Assembly: GCF_032854445.1 (NCBI RefSeq)
Contig: NC_088303.1
Location: forward strand, 32,963,265-33,027,264
Direction of reading: 5' to 3'
Length of the DNA: 64,000 nucleotides
Origin: Liolophura sinensis
Taxonomy: Eukaryota > Mollusca > Polyplacophora > Chitonida > Chitonidae
In this document: positions 51,201 to 61,419 of the stretch, piece after piece
Position numbering within the stretch: position 1 is the first letter of the stretch
How the letters are laid out: every line of letters begins with the position of its first letter
Notes under the pieces: model-generated
Databases searched by the model: none
The model's input: only the letters and a program-made list of their open reading frames with translations
What the model was told of the DNA's origin: nothing
Made by a program: the position numbers and the translations under genes

Positions 51201-54200
51201 CATGCCTCTGTCACTGGATACATGATACAAACAGTGGTGTACATGCCTCTGTCACTGGATACATGATACAAACAGTGGTGTACATGCCTCTGTCACTGGA
51301 TACATGATACAAACAGTGGTGTACATGCCTGTCACTGGATACATGATACAAACAGTGGTGTACATGTCTCTGTCACTGGATACATGATACAAACAGTGGT
51401 GTACTCTGTCACTGGATACATGATACAAACAGTGGTGTACTCTGTCACTGGATACATGATACAAACAGTGGTGTACATGCCTCTGTCACTGGATACATGA
51501 TACAAACAGTGGTGTACATGCCTCTGTCACTGGATACATGATACAAACAGTGGTGTACATGCCTGTCACTGGATACATGATACAAACAGTGGTGTGCATG
51601 TCTCTGTCACTGGATACATGATACAAACAGTGGTGTACATGCCTATGTCACTGGATACATGATACAAACAGTGGTGTACATGTCTCTGTCACTGGATACA
51701 TGATACAAACAGTGGTGTACATGTCTCTGTCACTGGATACATGATACAAACAGTGGTGTGCATGTCTCTGTCACTGGATACATGATACAAACAGTGGTGT
51801 ACATGTCTCTGTCACTGGATACATGATACAAACAGTGGTGTACATGCCCCTGTCACTGAATACACGGTACAAACAGTGGTGCGCATGCCTGTCACTGGAT
51901 ACATGATACAAACAGTGGTGTACATGCCTCTGTCACTGGATACATGATACAAACAGTGATGTACATGTCTCTGTCACTGGATACATGATACAAACAGTGG
52001 TGTACTCTGTCACTGGATACATGATACAAACAGTGGTGTACATGCCTCTGTCACTGGATACATGATACAAACAGTGGTGTACATGCCTCTGTCACTGGAT
52101 ACATGATACAAACAGTGGTGTACATGCCTGTCACTGGATACATGATACAAACAGTGGTGTACATGCCTCTGTCACTGGATACATGATACAAACAGTGGTG
52201 TACATGCCTCTGTCACTGGATACATGATACAAACAGTGGTGTACATGCCTCTGTCACTGGACACATGATACAAACAGTGGTGTACATGCCTCTGTCACTG
52301 GATACATGATACAAACAGTGGTGTACATGCCTGTCACTGGATACATGATACAAACAGTGGTGTGCATGTCTCTGTCACTGGATACATGATACAAACAGTG
52401 GTGTGCATGCCTCTGTCACTGGATACATGATACAAACAGTGGTGTACATGCCTCTGTCACTGGATACATGATACAAACAGTGGTGTACATGCCTGTCACT
52501 GGATACATGATACAAACAGTGGTGTACATGCCTCTGTCACTGGATACATGATACAAACAGTGGTGTACATGTCTCTGTCACTGGATACATGATACAAACA
52601 GTGGTGTGCATGTCTCTGTCACTGGATACATGATACAAACAGTGGTGTACATGCCTCTGTCACTGGATACATGATACAAACAGTGGTGTACATGCCCCTG
52701 TCACTGAATACACGGTACAAACAGTGGTGCGCATGCCTGTCACTGGATACATGATACAAACAGTGGTGTACATGCCTCTGTCACTGGATACATGATACAA
52801 ACAGTAATGTGCATGCCTGTCTTTGAATACACGGTATCTACAGTAGTGTGCATGCCCCTGTCACTGGATACACGATACAAACAGCGGTGTGCATGCCTCT
52901 GTCTTAGGATACATGGTATCTACAGTAATGTGTATGCCACTGTCTTTGGATACACGGTATACACAGTGGTGTACATGTCTCTGTCTCTGGATACATGGTA
53001 TCTACAGCAGTCTACATGCCTCTGTCACTGGATACATTGTATCTACAGTAGTGTGCACACCTCTGTCTCTGGATACATGGTATCTACAGTAGTGTGCATG
53101 CCTCTGTCACTGGATACATGATATCTACAGTAGTGTGAATGTCTCTGTCTTTGGATACATGGTATCTACAGTAGTGTGCATCACTCTGTCAATGGATATA
53201 CAATACAAACAGTGGTGTGCATGCCTCTGTCTTAGGATACATGGATTCAATTTACTCTGGATACATGATACAAACAGTACCGTGCATGTTTGTGTTTCTG
53301 GATACATGATACAAACAGTACTGTGCATGTTTGTGTTTCTGGATACATGATACAAACAGTACCCTGCATGTTTGTATCTCTGGATACATGATACAAACAG
53401 TACAAAAAGAAAAGCTCTCTTTGTTTGCACAAAAACAGTTAATTTTCCAACAGGTCTGGGGGTCTAAGGTCTTGACCGTAATAAAGTTACATGTACTCCA
53501 ATAGAATGAAAATCCTTAGAGCATATGTGTACCTGAAAGACGATAAACTTCAAACCAAATCTGATGCGCATCCGCCATGTTAGCTTACTGGTTCAATACA
53601 TTATTTTAACAACCGCAGTCCCACCTACCAACATTAACAGGTTTTGAGCACTTCACAATCAATGAATTAGATAAGTACACATTGTCACCATGTAAACCAT
53701 TAATTAATCAATACAGAGTATCTATGTGCTGCTGCTTTAATCCAAGCTTGTGACCTTACCAGTATGAACTGGCACATAGATTATCAATTTCTTACTACAT
53801 CTGTCTACTGCTGATATACATGTATGCAAGGGTCAAGCAGAAATACACATGTATGTAAGGGCCATGCAGAAATACACATATATGCATCCCATAAAGACTC
53901 ATATCCACAAGAGTAATATCCTGATATACCATGTAACAAAATAAATCCACAGGCCAGTTGCGAAGTGGGTAACTCTCATCAAGCAACAGAACTGTGAGAA
54001 GTATGGTATGAAAATATGCCCCAAAATATGTCAGACTGACGAACAAGGACATTTACCGCTTTCAAACAAGCATTAAAACTTTCCTAGCATGTATCCATGA
54101 ACACGTTAATTAGCAAGTATTAACATTCGGTTGACGCCGCTACATGCTCAAGTTTTAATGTGAGGGTGAAAAGCAATAAATGTTCTTCACCATCAAACTG

Positions 54201-57200
54201 GCACACGTGGGGCTGTTTCACACTGTAATTTGCAACTGCATTGTTCAATGAGAGTAACCGCACTCCACAGCTAATCCTCAGGCCTATACTGTATTTCAGT
54301 CATGCCATCACTGTAATGAATACTTACTCTAACAATATATACTTTATTTGCTCCTCGAATCAAACCTCAAACACCTTTCTAAAATCAACCGACTTTTCAG
54401 AATCATGCAAAACAATTAACTTTGTCATGGAAAAAAGCACTACAATTTAAAACTGATTACCAGTAACTTACTGTATGCTGGTAACAACAGTTATTAAAAA
54501 TCTGCTCTCCATACATTCTTGGGGGGCCACCCATGGCTTTGTTGGTTAGTGCGCTAGCCCAGCGTAATGACCCAGGAGCTTCCCACCAATGTGGCTGCAG
54601 TGAGTTCAAGTCCAGCTCATGCTGGCTTCCTATCTCGCTGTGCGTGGGCAGGTCCTCAGCAATGTGCGGATGGTCATGGGTTTCCCCCGGGCTCTGCCCG
54701 GTTTCCTCCCGCCATAATGCTGGCCATCATTGTATAAGTTAAATATTCTTCAGGACGACGTAAAACACCAATCAAATAAATAAATAAATCAATACATCCT
54801 TCTGTTAAAGATCAGGAGAACTCTCAACCATGCATGCAAAATAAGGAACTTTTAGGTCAAATACAGTAATCTAGCTTTGTCATTTGTGTGACAACTAGAT
54901 TATATACTGCAATATATTATCGGTAATGAGAAACTTGCTGTATGATAATTCCTATGAAAAAATCCACTCTGAATACATTCTCCCTCACGTAAAATCCTTA
55001 GGGGTCGTAACCTTACCCTGGTGACAAGTACCAAGGCGGCATATGCCACCAGTAAGGATCATGAAACTGATTAGGCCAGTGTAACATTACGACCCCTGGA
55101 GAAACATAACTGTATTCTCTCCTAAAGCTCAAGCATTTTAACATGACCAGATGCCGATATGAATACTGTATCTCTATGGCATAAAAGTGTCAGAATTATG
55201 AGAAATTTTTTCTGATGGGTACATGAAGGCTGGAGTTCCCATCACATAACATTCATTACTATTCCAGTTAAGTGAAATTCTCCAAAATAGCGGTGACATT
55301 TTGACTTTAATACATGTACATGTTACATAGCGCTTTGTGACTAGCAAGGCTGGATGAAGGGAGATAACTCTAAGAAAAAGCTGCATGTACACACTTATTT
55401 ATTTATTTATTTGACTGGTGTTTCACACCGTACTCAAGAATATTTCCACTTACGACTGGAGAGGAAGCCAGCATGAGCTGGACTTGAACTCACAGCGACT
55501 GCATTGGTGAGAGGCTCCTGGGTCATTACGCTGCGCTAGAGCGATAACCACCTGAGCCATGGAGGCCCCCATGTACACACTTAAACAGGTACTCTAATTC
55601 TTCAACCTTTTCAACCGCCTGTGCAACCAATATTTTTAAACACTGAGAGAACTATGGGGTGCAAAGAAAAAATCTTCACAGTTTCAGGAAGCCTCAATAT
55701 TTACTGATACAAAAAAATCAGTTCAGCATCGTTTTCATCGCAGCTGTAGGCAGAAATACCACTAAAAAAATTCTTTTTCAAGGTTAAATAGGTTAAGATA
55801 TACAGTGTCACACTTACCTCATTCACCATCCTGTGCTGCTTGATCGTCCTATGACCACGAAACTCCTCTGCTTCTATACAGACCTCGTACATGGCTCCAC
55901 ATCCTCCTGTACAAGTCACGCATACAAATAACATAAGTCACCGATTCGCTTTACAGCATTTAACTCATCAAAGCTAATGTGTTCAAGACCATAAACATCA
56001 TGCCTACATGTACTTATGTGCATATGCTATATTGCACGTGTGTAACAGACACTGGTGAACTATTTACATGTGTTCACATAATAACAAAAGCAAATAATTT
56101 TTTCACTGCCATACATGTATATCAGTTTTAAATGAAACCGGGCAGAGCCCAGGGAAAGCACAGGACCCCCCGCATATTGCTGGCAGACCTTCCCGCATAC
56201 AGCCAGAGAGGAAGCTAGCAAAAGCTGGACTTGAACTCACAACAACGGCATTGATGAGAGACTCCTGGGTCATAGCACCTAACCACTGAGGCCACAGAGA
56301 CCCTGGTTTCTTTCTTAATTGTCTCAAGATGAACTTAAACCAAATTCATACAAAATATATATTTGAGAACTGAGCCAACAGGTGGCCTGAATATGCTGTT
56401 GTTTGGATACTACATGTAGGTTCATAGGAAACTTAGCAAGATGCTACGACCAAAAATCTTTGTTGAGCATCACACAATTCAGTCAAAAGCAAATCAGTAA
56501 AAAATGGAGATTAGGGCACTTTTTTCACATTGTCATTATTCTGAGTTATTTATTTGATTGGTGTTTTATGCCATACTCAAGAATATTTCACTCATACGAC
56601 AGCGACCAGCATTATGGTGGGAGGAAACACGCTGTCATTAGGAATGTGCCGAACAAGAATATTTTATTGATGGTCCAGACTACACATATCATTTCACCCT
56701 CAAACAAAATAAGCCAGGTTAAAGATTCTGTTTATAAAAAGTACTGATTCAGATAATTGCAAGTAACCTATGCATTTGATGTGTTCAGTCCAGAAAATAA
56801 ATCAATACTGTAATTTCTGATAATTTTTAGACCTGATATTAGTAGTGCAGAAAGAAAAAAAACTTTCTTTTGTTTTGCTTTCGTAAAAGTGAAGCTATTT
56901 ATATACTGTGCATAAGATGGCCTAACCATCTGAGAAAAGAGAAACTGTGTACTCCTGTTACATTACATGTATGTAAGCTAAAAGTAACAGACCAGATATC
57001 CCAAAGTTTAAAAGAATTACAGTACATGTAAACATCATTCATTCACATCAGAACAATTAGCCTGTGTTCTACCAGATATCATAAGTTCTGGTTTCTAACC
57101 TGATATATCCGTCACCTCCACTCCTGATGCCTTTGGGAACTTCGCCTTGAGGATATCCCGCAGCCTTTTCTCCCCCTCAGTGAGCTCTTCTTGCTGACCA

Positions 57201-59755
57201 CTGGAGCTGGACATCCAACGAGGGGAGACAACTCTCCATAACTGGTGAGGAAACAAGCGTACATTGTACATGAATATCTTTCAAGTTTGCGCAGAGACCG
57301 CTAAATGTTTATACAACCCTTTATAATCTCACATTCTTCAACACTAAACTGTGAAGCTTTGTCACTGCCATGTTAAAAGTATACCTTACATTTCTCGCCC
57401 TGCAGTTTGAATCTTAAAAAGCTCTCACTATAAACAGGACAAATGTTTACGCAATATGGCTTCTTCCAAATCGAGAGTCATCTAAATGCATCAGAACTTT
57501 GCATCAAGAATTATCCTTTGAAATGACGGTCAGTGTACTGATCTGGGGCTATGTCTGCTTGATAACATGCATACATGTATATACACAGAACGCTTACACA
57601 GATTGACACACTGTACAGATTTCAGATTTCAGCTTGCTGCTCAACACATAAAATTTAGGCACATAAAGCAAATTAAGCAGAGATGTGTCATTCCTTTGTG
57701 TAGGAAATTAGTATTCAGTGGCTGAATTTATTTATTTATTTATTTATTAGATCGGTGTTTTACACCGTACTCAAGAATATTTCACACGATGGCGGCCAGC
57801 ATTATGGTGGGAGGAAACCAGGCACAGCCCAGGGGGTACACACGACCATCTGCACGCTGCTAGCAGACATTCAGTGGCTGAAAACTTTCTATGTACATGT
57901 ACGTATGTATGTGTGTAAGTTTGAGGTTTAACGTCGTACTCAACAATTTTTCAGTCATATGACGATGAGAATCGAGCAGGCGTACTGTGTCTTCTTGAAG
58001 CAGGGCTAGTTCATGCTGCCAAACTGCTCCCGCCACTGAAGTATCATGGCAAAGACACCAGACACGATACCTCACCAAGTCACATTATACTGACACCGGG
58101 CCAATCAATTCCTTGCTCTTATCTCTCAGAGCTTAACAATGTTTTCAGTCTTGTGATTATGAGATTGTTGCTTAATGCATAAAATTTGGGCACATAAAGC
58201 AAATTAAGTAGAAATGTGTGATTCCTTAGTGTAGGAAATAAGTACCGTATTCAGTGGCTGAAAACTTTCTTTGTACATGTACGTATGTATGTGTGTTTAC
58301 TTGGGTTTTATATTGTATTTAACAATTTTTCAGTCATTTGATATAATATTAATTTATTTACTTGACTGGTGTTTTACTCCGTGCTCAAGAATATTTCACT
58401 TATATGATGGCCGCCAGCATTTTGGTGGGAGGAAATCGGGCAGAGCCGGGTGGGAGGTGAAAACCCACAACCATCCGCAGGTTGCTGACAGACCCCAGTT
58501 CTTTGACAATGAGGATCACGGCATTTAGGTATGTACACTGTGTCTTCCTGTTGCAGGCTGAGTCCATGCTGCCAAAGTGCTGGCTTCACTGAAGCATCAT
58601 GCTGAAGGCATCAGACATGACACCCCACCCATTCACATCATAAAGACATCAGGCCAACCTGTCATGTTTCCTTGCTCCAACATCTCATTGCCAAGTGCCA
58701 ATCAAGGCACCAGCAAGTACCATTTTTAAAGTCTCTGGTATGAACCCACCTGGGATTTGACCCCAGGGTCTCCCGACTTCGAGGCAAACGCTCTAAGTAT
58801 TAGGCCACCAAAGTGGTTTGTTAAGTCCTCTACACTAAGAATCTATTTATTTATTTATTTGATTGGTGTTTTACGTCGTACTCACGAATATTTCACTTAT
58901 ACGACGGCGGCCAGCATTATGGTGAGTGGAAACTCGGCAGAGCCCGGGGGAAACCCACGACCATCCATAGATTGCTGCGCTAAGAATCTATTATCCAGGC
59001 CAATGATGTCATACTACATATACATGTAGAAGAGCGTACCAAGAGAATGAACTGAATGTCCCATGGGCTAATGAAACGTCAATGTGACCACCAAAAAGAA
59101 AGGAAATTTTCACTGACTTCCAGCTTGTGTACCTGATTAAGTAAATGAATCATATATCACAGATGATATCCTTTGTTGCTGTGTAAAATATGTATGGTCA
59201 TGAAAACAACTAATAATAAAGAGTAATCACTGCAGCCAGGTGCCAAACAACTACCTAGATACTGTGCATCTACAACTAATTATTTATTTATTTGATTGGT
59301 GTTTTACGCCGTACTCAGCAATATTTCACTTATACGACAGTGGCCAGCATTATGGTGGGAGGAGACTGGGCTTTGAGAAAACCATGACTATCCGCAGGTT
59401 CATCTATTACTAATGACTTGCTATACTGTACTAGGGACGTTACAGTAGATGCTGGCTCTTAGCCCCCGGAAAATCATGCTGAACCCCAGGTTACAGCCTA
59501 TTCTCCCACCTAGGTCGAGAAGGTAGGTTGAGCAAAGACTGCACACCGGATTCATCATGAGTTAAAGTTCAGGAAGGAAACTGACAGGCTTGCCCAGTAT
59601 ATAACAAGTCGTTATAGATGCACAGTATCTACAGTGTTCCAAATGTAACACACATCAGGCCTTCAGCTAACTACGTTTTCGCTGATCTGGTGCACAAATA
59701 AAAGTTGTACCTTCTGACTCTGGGTGATGGGGTCCTTACACAACCTTCTCAACAT
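42209..59755 (-). CDS. BOLA3: BOLA3-like mitochondrial Fe-S cluster protein (four exons)
   Basis: Coding exons 59755-59711, 57241-57100, 55906-55818 and 42274-42209 splice in consistent phase (0, then one-plus-two bases, then 0) into 113 residues; human BOLA3 is 107. Residues 1-24 (MLRRLCKDPITQSQK, then LWRVVSPRW) are basic and hydroxylated, as in a mitochondrial targeting signal. The BolA fold follows: EKRLRDILKAKFPKA, VTDISGGCGAMYEV, GHRTIKQHRMVNE and MMHGLKINTAVPKS. Cys65 (in GGCGAMY) and His102 (in MMHGL) correspond to the residues that, with glutaredoxin 5, hold a [2Fe-2S] cluster in the family. Known role: late mitochondrial Fe-S transfer, needed for lipoate synthase and respiratory complexes. 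Introns are 2.5, 1.2 and 13.5 kb; the last is crowded with repeats. The start is the only ATG giving a targeting peptide in phase. Confidence 0.93.
42285..42905. other. BOLA3 intron 3, unique part
   Basis: No exon or repeat recognised between the terminal BOLA3 exon and the first SINE in its intron. Confidence 0.5.
42909..43072 (+). mobile_element. SINE A, 5'-truncated, with target duplication
   Basis: Runs from aaccgtaagtgggaaggcct to the AAATAAATAAA tail and lacks the tRNA-like head. The flanking 13-mer ttttaccaagtac occurs before the copy (about 42892) and after it (about 43076), a clear retroposition footprint. Confidence 0.9.
43080..44720. other. BOLA3 intron 3, no further feature seen
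   Basis: AT-rich; a weak reverse SINE A scrap (cacttatacaacaacgactg, ggaggaaaccgaagagagcc) sits at about 44285-44335. Nothing else is recognised. Confidence 0.5.
44733..44758. repeat. Poly-T tract
   Basis: Uninterrupted T run of about 26 bp in BOLA3 intron 3. Confidence 0.97.
45347..45603 (+). mobile_element. SINE A, near full length
   Basis: Head (ggggccgagggggtttgcac, gtgagttcaagtccagctca), body and AAATA tail are all present. It is flanked by an A-rich near-duplication (taaaaaaaaaactt) at about 45318 and 45617. Confidence 0.88.
45620..47940. other. BOLA3 intron 3, no recognised feature
   Basis: AT-rich DNA without recognised repeats or exons. Open frames under 90 codons lack motifs. Confidence 0.45.
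47947..48866. mobile_element. TTAA-flanked non-autonomous DNA element (piggyBac-type)
   Basis: A 920-bp unit bounded by short inverted ends AGCGACACGGT and ACCATGTCACT (two mismatches). It is flanked on both sides by TTAA (47943-47946 and 48867-48870). TTAA target duplication is the hallmark of the piggyBac superfamily. No transposase frame is seen; the longest internal frame (48527-48754, plus) has no recognised motif. It is likely a deletion derivative of an autonomous element, or a MITE. Confidence 0.6.
49531..49905 (+). repeat. 75-bp unit, five tandem copies
   Basis: The unit cccagaaatactgaagttat, then ccactgctgttgtagatatg and ggtcagaggtattgagactg, repeats at 49531, 49606, 49681, 49756 and 49831 with single-base differences. 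Because 75 is a multiple of three, a 25-residue repeating frame appears; there is no other coding evidence. Confidence 0.97.
49910..50835. other. BOLA3 intron 3, no recognised feature
   Basis: AT-rich DNA between the two tandem arrays; no exon or SINE recognised. Confidence 0.45.
50842..53405 (+). repeat. Large minisatellite, 36-41-bp units, about 60 copies
   Basis: The core unit is cactggatacatgatacaaa then cagtggtgtacatgcctctgt (41 bp). Common shorter forms lack ctc (38 bp) or more (36 bp). Copies from 50842 to about 52790 are nearly identical; from about 52800 they diverge (tatctacagtagtgtgcatg type, then a different spacer near 53280-53400). A distinctive variant run (gaatacacggtacaaacagt, ggtgcgcatgcc) occurs twice, about 848 bp apart (51843 and 52691), showing a higher-order duplication. 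It lies wholly inside BOLA3 intron 3. Confidence 0.98.
53410..54515. other. BOLA3 intron 3, no recognised feature
   Basis: No exon or known repeat seen; a short near-duplicate (atgtatgcaagggtcaagca / atgtatgtaagggccatgca) lies at about 53820-53870. Confidence 0.45.
54522..54790 (+). mobile_element. SINE A, full length
   Basis: Head (cacccatggctttgttggtt, gtgagttcaagtccagctca), body (gggctctgcccggtttcctc, cgccataatgctggccatca) and AAATAAATAAAT tail. An approximate target duplication (atacattctt / atacatccttct) flanks it. Confidence 0.92.
55001..55096. mobile_element. Short MITE-like inverted repeat
   Basis: A 96-bp unit with imperfect inverted ends: ggggtcgtaaccttaccctg at the left and the inverse of about 20 bp (ccagtgtaacattacgaccc) at the right. 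No clear target duplication. Confidence 0.55.
55399..55568 (-). mobile_element. SINE A, internally deleted, with target duplication
   Basis: Tail and first body block, then a jump to the head (aggaagccagcatgagctgg to ctgagccatggaggccccc). The flanking 14-mer catgtacacactta is present on both sides (about 55385 and 55569). The internal deletion resembles that of the copy at 7382. Confidence 0.92.
55818..55906 (-). CDS. BOLA3: BOLA3 exon 3
   Basis: An 89-bp exon between ttgtacag and GAG|GTAAGT. It reads (G)GCGAMYEVCIEAEEFRG then HRTIKQHRMVNE, the most conserved core of BOLA3, with the cluster-binding Cys in GGCGAMY. The first codon is split with exon 2. Confidence 0.95.
56131..56305 (-). mobile_element. 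SINE A, head half
   Basis: The tRNA-like head and first body part are present (gaagctagcaaaagctggac, ttgaactcacaacaacggca); the tail side is missing. It lies in BOLA3 intron 2. Confidence 0.85.
56541..56637 (-). mobile_element. SINE A tail half
   Basis: tttatttgattggtgtttta to cagcattatggtgggaggaa, intron 2 of BOLA3. Confidence 0.88.
57100..57241 (-). CDS. BOLA3: BOLA3 exon 2
   Basis: A 142-bp exon after a tttcctcaccag acceptor, ending TATCAG|GTTAGA with one base over. It reads LWRVVSPRW (rest of the targeting region), MSSSSGQQEE, then LTEGEKRLRDILKAKFPKAS and GVEVTDIS. An internal ATG (57214-57212) could start a cytosolic form without the targeting peptide; whether it is used is unknown. 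Confidence 0.94.
57727..57868 (-). mobile_element. Headless SINE A with 14-bp target duplication
   Basis: The tail is at the left (tttatttatttatttattag) and the body ends at gctgctagcagac; no tRNA-like head. Flanked by attcagtggctgaa at 57713-57726 and 57869-57882. The insertion is inside the segment that is also duplicated at about 58175. Confidence 0.95.
57895..58140 (-). mobile_element. SINE B, head missing
   Basis: gtttgaggtttaacgtcgta, caacaatttttcagtcatat and gacaccagacacgatacctc mark the body. It follows the sequence gtacatgtacgtatgtatgt that is also found before the next SINE B. Confidence 0.85.
58272..58818 (-). mobile_element. SINE B interrupted by a headless SINE A
   Basis: SINE B occupies 58272-58345 and about 58527-58818 and ends with a full tRNA-like head (tttgaccccagggtctcccg, gctctaagtattaggccacc). 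A headless SINE A (58351-58499, reverse) sits in the middle, so SINE A moved after this SINE B. Confidence 0.88.
58351..58499 (-). mobile_element. Headless SINE A nested in SINE B
   Basis: From aatttatttacttgactggt to ccatccgcaggttgctgaca. Its 5' limit is almost the same position in the SINE A sequence as in the copies at 57727, 58841 and 59279. Confidence 0.92.
58841..58975 (-). mobile_element. Headless SINE A with 13-bp target duplication
   Basis: tttatttatttatttgattg to ccatccatagattgctg. Flanked by ctaagaatctatt on both sides (about 58836 and 58979). Confidence 0.93.
59279..59402 (-). mobile_element. Headless SINE A, probable target duplication
   Basis: Reverse tail and body, ending ctatccgcaggtt. 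Flanks catctacaactaat and catctattactaat match at most positions. Confidence 0.88.
59711..59755 (-). CDS. BOLA3: BOLA3 exon 1 (start)
   Basis: ATG at 59755-59753 opens MLRRLCKDPITQSQK, ending at an AAG|GTACAA donor in phase 0. Short, basic and without acidic residues apart from one Asp, as expected for the front of a mitochondrial presequence. The assignment rests on phase, length and composition, because presequences are not conserved. Confidence 0.85.
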
Positions 59756-60362
59756 CACGAATGTAGGGTAGACTTCAGTTAGCTAAGGTAATAATGTCTT
59801 ATCGTCCCTTGAAGGTCGTCATTAGCCTACACGAAATGCTACTACAACTAAAACGTCGTCTGCTAGTGCTGTGTTCCGCTACAGCTTCCGCCGTTCCGGA
59901 AAACTGAATTGACACTGGCAGTTAACTTTTGATATGCATTCTCTTTCTGCCTTGAACCATAAGCAATCGCCCGTCCTATAACAACCAAAAAGATATTTAC
60001 ACTAAGACGACACTGAACAAGGAAATCTCTCCTGCCGTTTTCAAAGCTGTTACAAAGTTTTCGCTATGTCCATGCAGTCAGTCCGATCTGCGGCTCGAGA
60101 AAAGGATAAACCTTGCAGTGGTTGTCGGACACCACTTTTTCACAGGGGGCGCTGGGTTTTGAAAGAAGATATTTGCAACGGATAAAATTTCACAATTTGC
60201 TTTAGATGTTTGTTAGTCGGTTCAACGCTGCATAACATACGAAATCAGATATTGTAAATCATAGCAGAAAAACATTTGTATGCAGCTTTAGTCTCTTTTT
60301 TTTATGTGAGACTATTATGGCCCAGGGTATTTTTCACACAGAAATCGCGGGCTAGTGCTAGA
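59756..60362. promoter_or_regulatory. Probable bidirectional promoter region
   Basis: About 0.6 kb between the BOLA3 start (minus) and a plus-strand first-exon candidate at 60363. No repeat lies in it, although repeats crowd the intron side. No TATA box is clear. Promoter function is inferred from position only. Confidence 0.4.
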
Positions 60363-60416
60363 ATGGCGTCAACGTGCTGCAGACGTGTTTTGGGCTGGAA
60401 AGAACTTCGCAACTTG
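60363..60416 (+). CDS. Candidate first exon, divergent from BOLA3
   Basis: The ATG has a good context (ctagaATGGCG). Eighteen codons (MASTCCRRVLGWKELRNL) run to a donor-like CTTG|GTAACA in phase 0. Basic, Ser/Cys-rich composition would suit a mitochondrial presequence. No downstream plus-strand exon is convincing, and the next 3.5 kb carry minus-strand exons. It could be an antisense or short transcript, or chance. Confidence 0.3.
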
Positions 60417-60914
60417 GTAACATGTTTAGCCGTTCGCTTTTCTCATCTCTTATGCGAATAGTACATTGTCACATCACTATTTATACATAAATTGCTACCT
60501 AGAAGGATGTAGCTCTGTCTGTTACACTACAGTTGATAGGGTCCAAAGTTCAACTTACCGTACATCATACATATTTAGCGTGAAGATTTAGCGTGGGTGT
60601 TTTGAAATGGTTCTTGTTTTCAAAATGTCTAGATGACACCTGGGCACACGATGAACAGTTTTTGTGAAAGAACCTCATTTGGGGGCATGGCAGATATATT
60701 CTATTCCAATATTGCCCAAAACATGAACAATAGTGTTATACTAATATTTATGTAATTTACATCCCGAATATACATACCTATATCATTTCAATTTCTGACA
60801 TGTAAGCCTATTTTTAGTTGTGCTATGTGAAATAGTTTATGCGTTTTAAAATCACAGAAGTGCAGATTTAGTTTCTAGAGTTGTATAAATGTGTATGATG
60901 TGTACAGTTCTTAC

Positions 60915-61010
60915 CATATCGTTGTTCGATGTCATGTCCACGAAGTGGGGAGCTCTGTGGCCCTCTGCCCTGTTCCCCCTCCCAGAATCCCCATCTCTCA
61001 GTACAACCAT
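60915..61010 (-). CDS. Exon of the unnamed gene upstream of BOLA3
   Basis: A 96-bp interval with a strong ttctgtttcag acceptor and an ATG|GTAAGA donor. It is open in more than one frame; the phase-0 frame reads MVVLRDGDSGRGNRAEGHRA then PHFVDMTSNNDM. No family is recognised. It is 1.2 kb before the BOLA3 start on the same strand, so any downstream exons must be close by or the gene overlaps BOLA3. Confidence 0.45.
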
Positions 61011-61419
61011 CTGAAACAGAATAAAATATGACATGATTATTAGGACATAATTAGTTACATAATTTACACAATTAGTAAAAATAGACTTGCATTTCACAAC
61101 AGCATGCTTTGTTATTCTTGATAATGGCGTTGACTATTTCTCTACAGCAGGACTGCTTGTACTGATGTCTTCAGTTTGAGATTACATTTACCATGAAACC
61201 TTTCAACACACATTTAAAAGCATTATATGGGAATAAAACAAAGGCCACTTCCAGATAATATTAACACAGCCTTTTTGTTTGCAAGCACTTAAAACTGAAC
61301 CCTACCTTTGTTTTGTTCCTGCTCCCCACCTGCTGTTTGATTTTGCTTTTTCCCTTCCTTTTCCCTTCCCCTGGAATACTCCCTTCCCTGTTTTTCCACA
61401 CTACTACCTGCCTCTACAC

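Noticed and set aside
50842..53405. Direct-repeat array with a CRISPR-like look
   Set aside because: Units abut with no unique spacers and vary in length, and the genome is eukaryotic; it is a minisatellite.
54825..54850. A catgcat motif considered as the BOLA3 terminal exon
   Set aside because: The minus frame reads MHG and then stops at once, without an acceptor; the true match is at 42209-42274.
60910..61030. Plus-strand exon reading joined to the 60363 candidate in phase 0
   Set aside because: The plus-strand splice sites are weak (tgtgtacag and gtacaa), whereas the minus strand has a strong acceptor and donor around the same bases.
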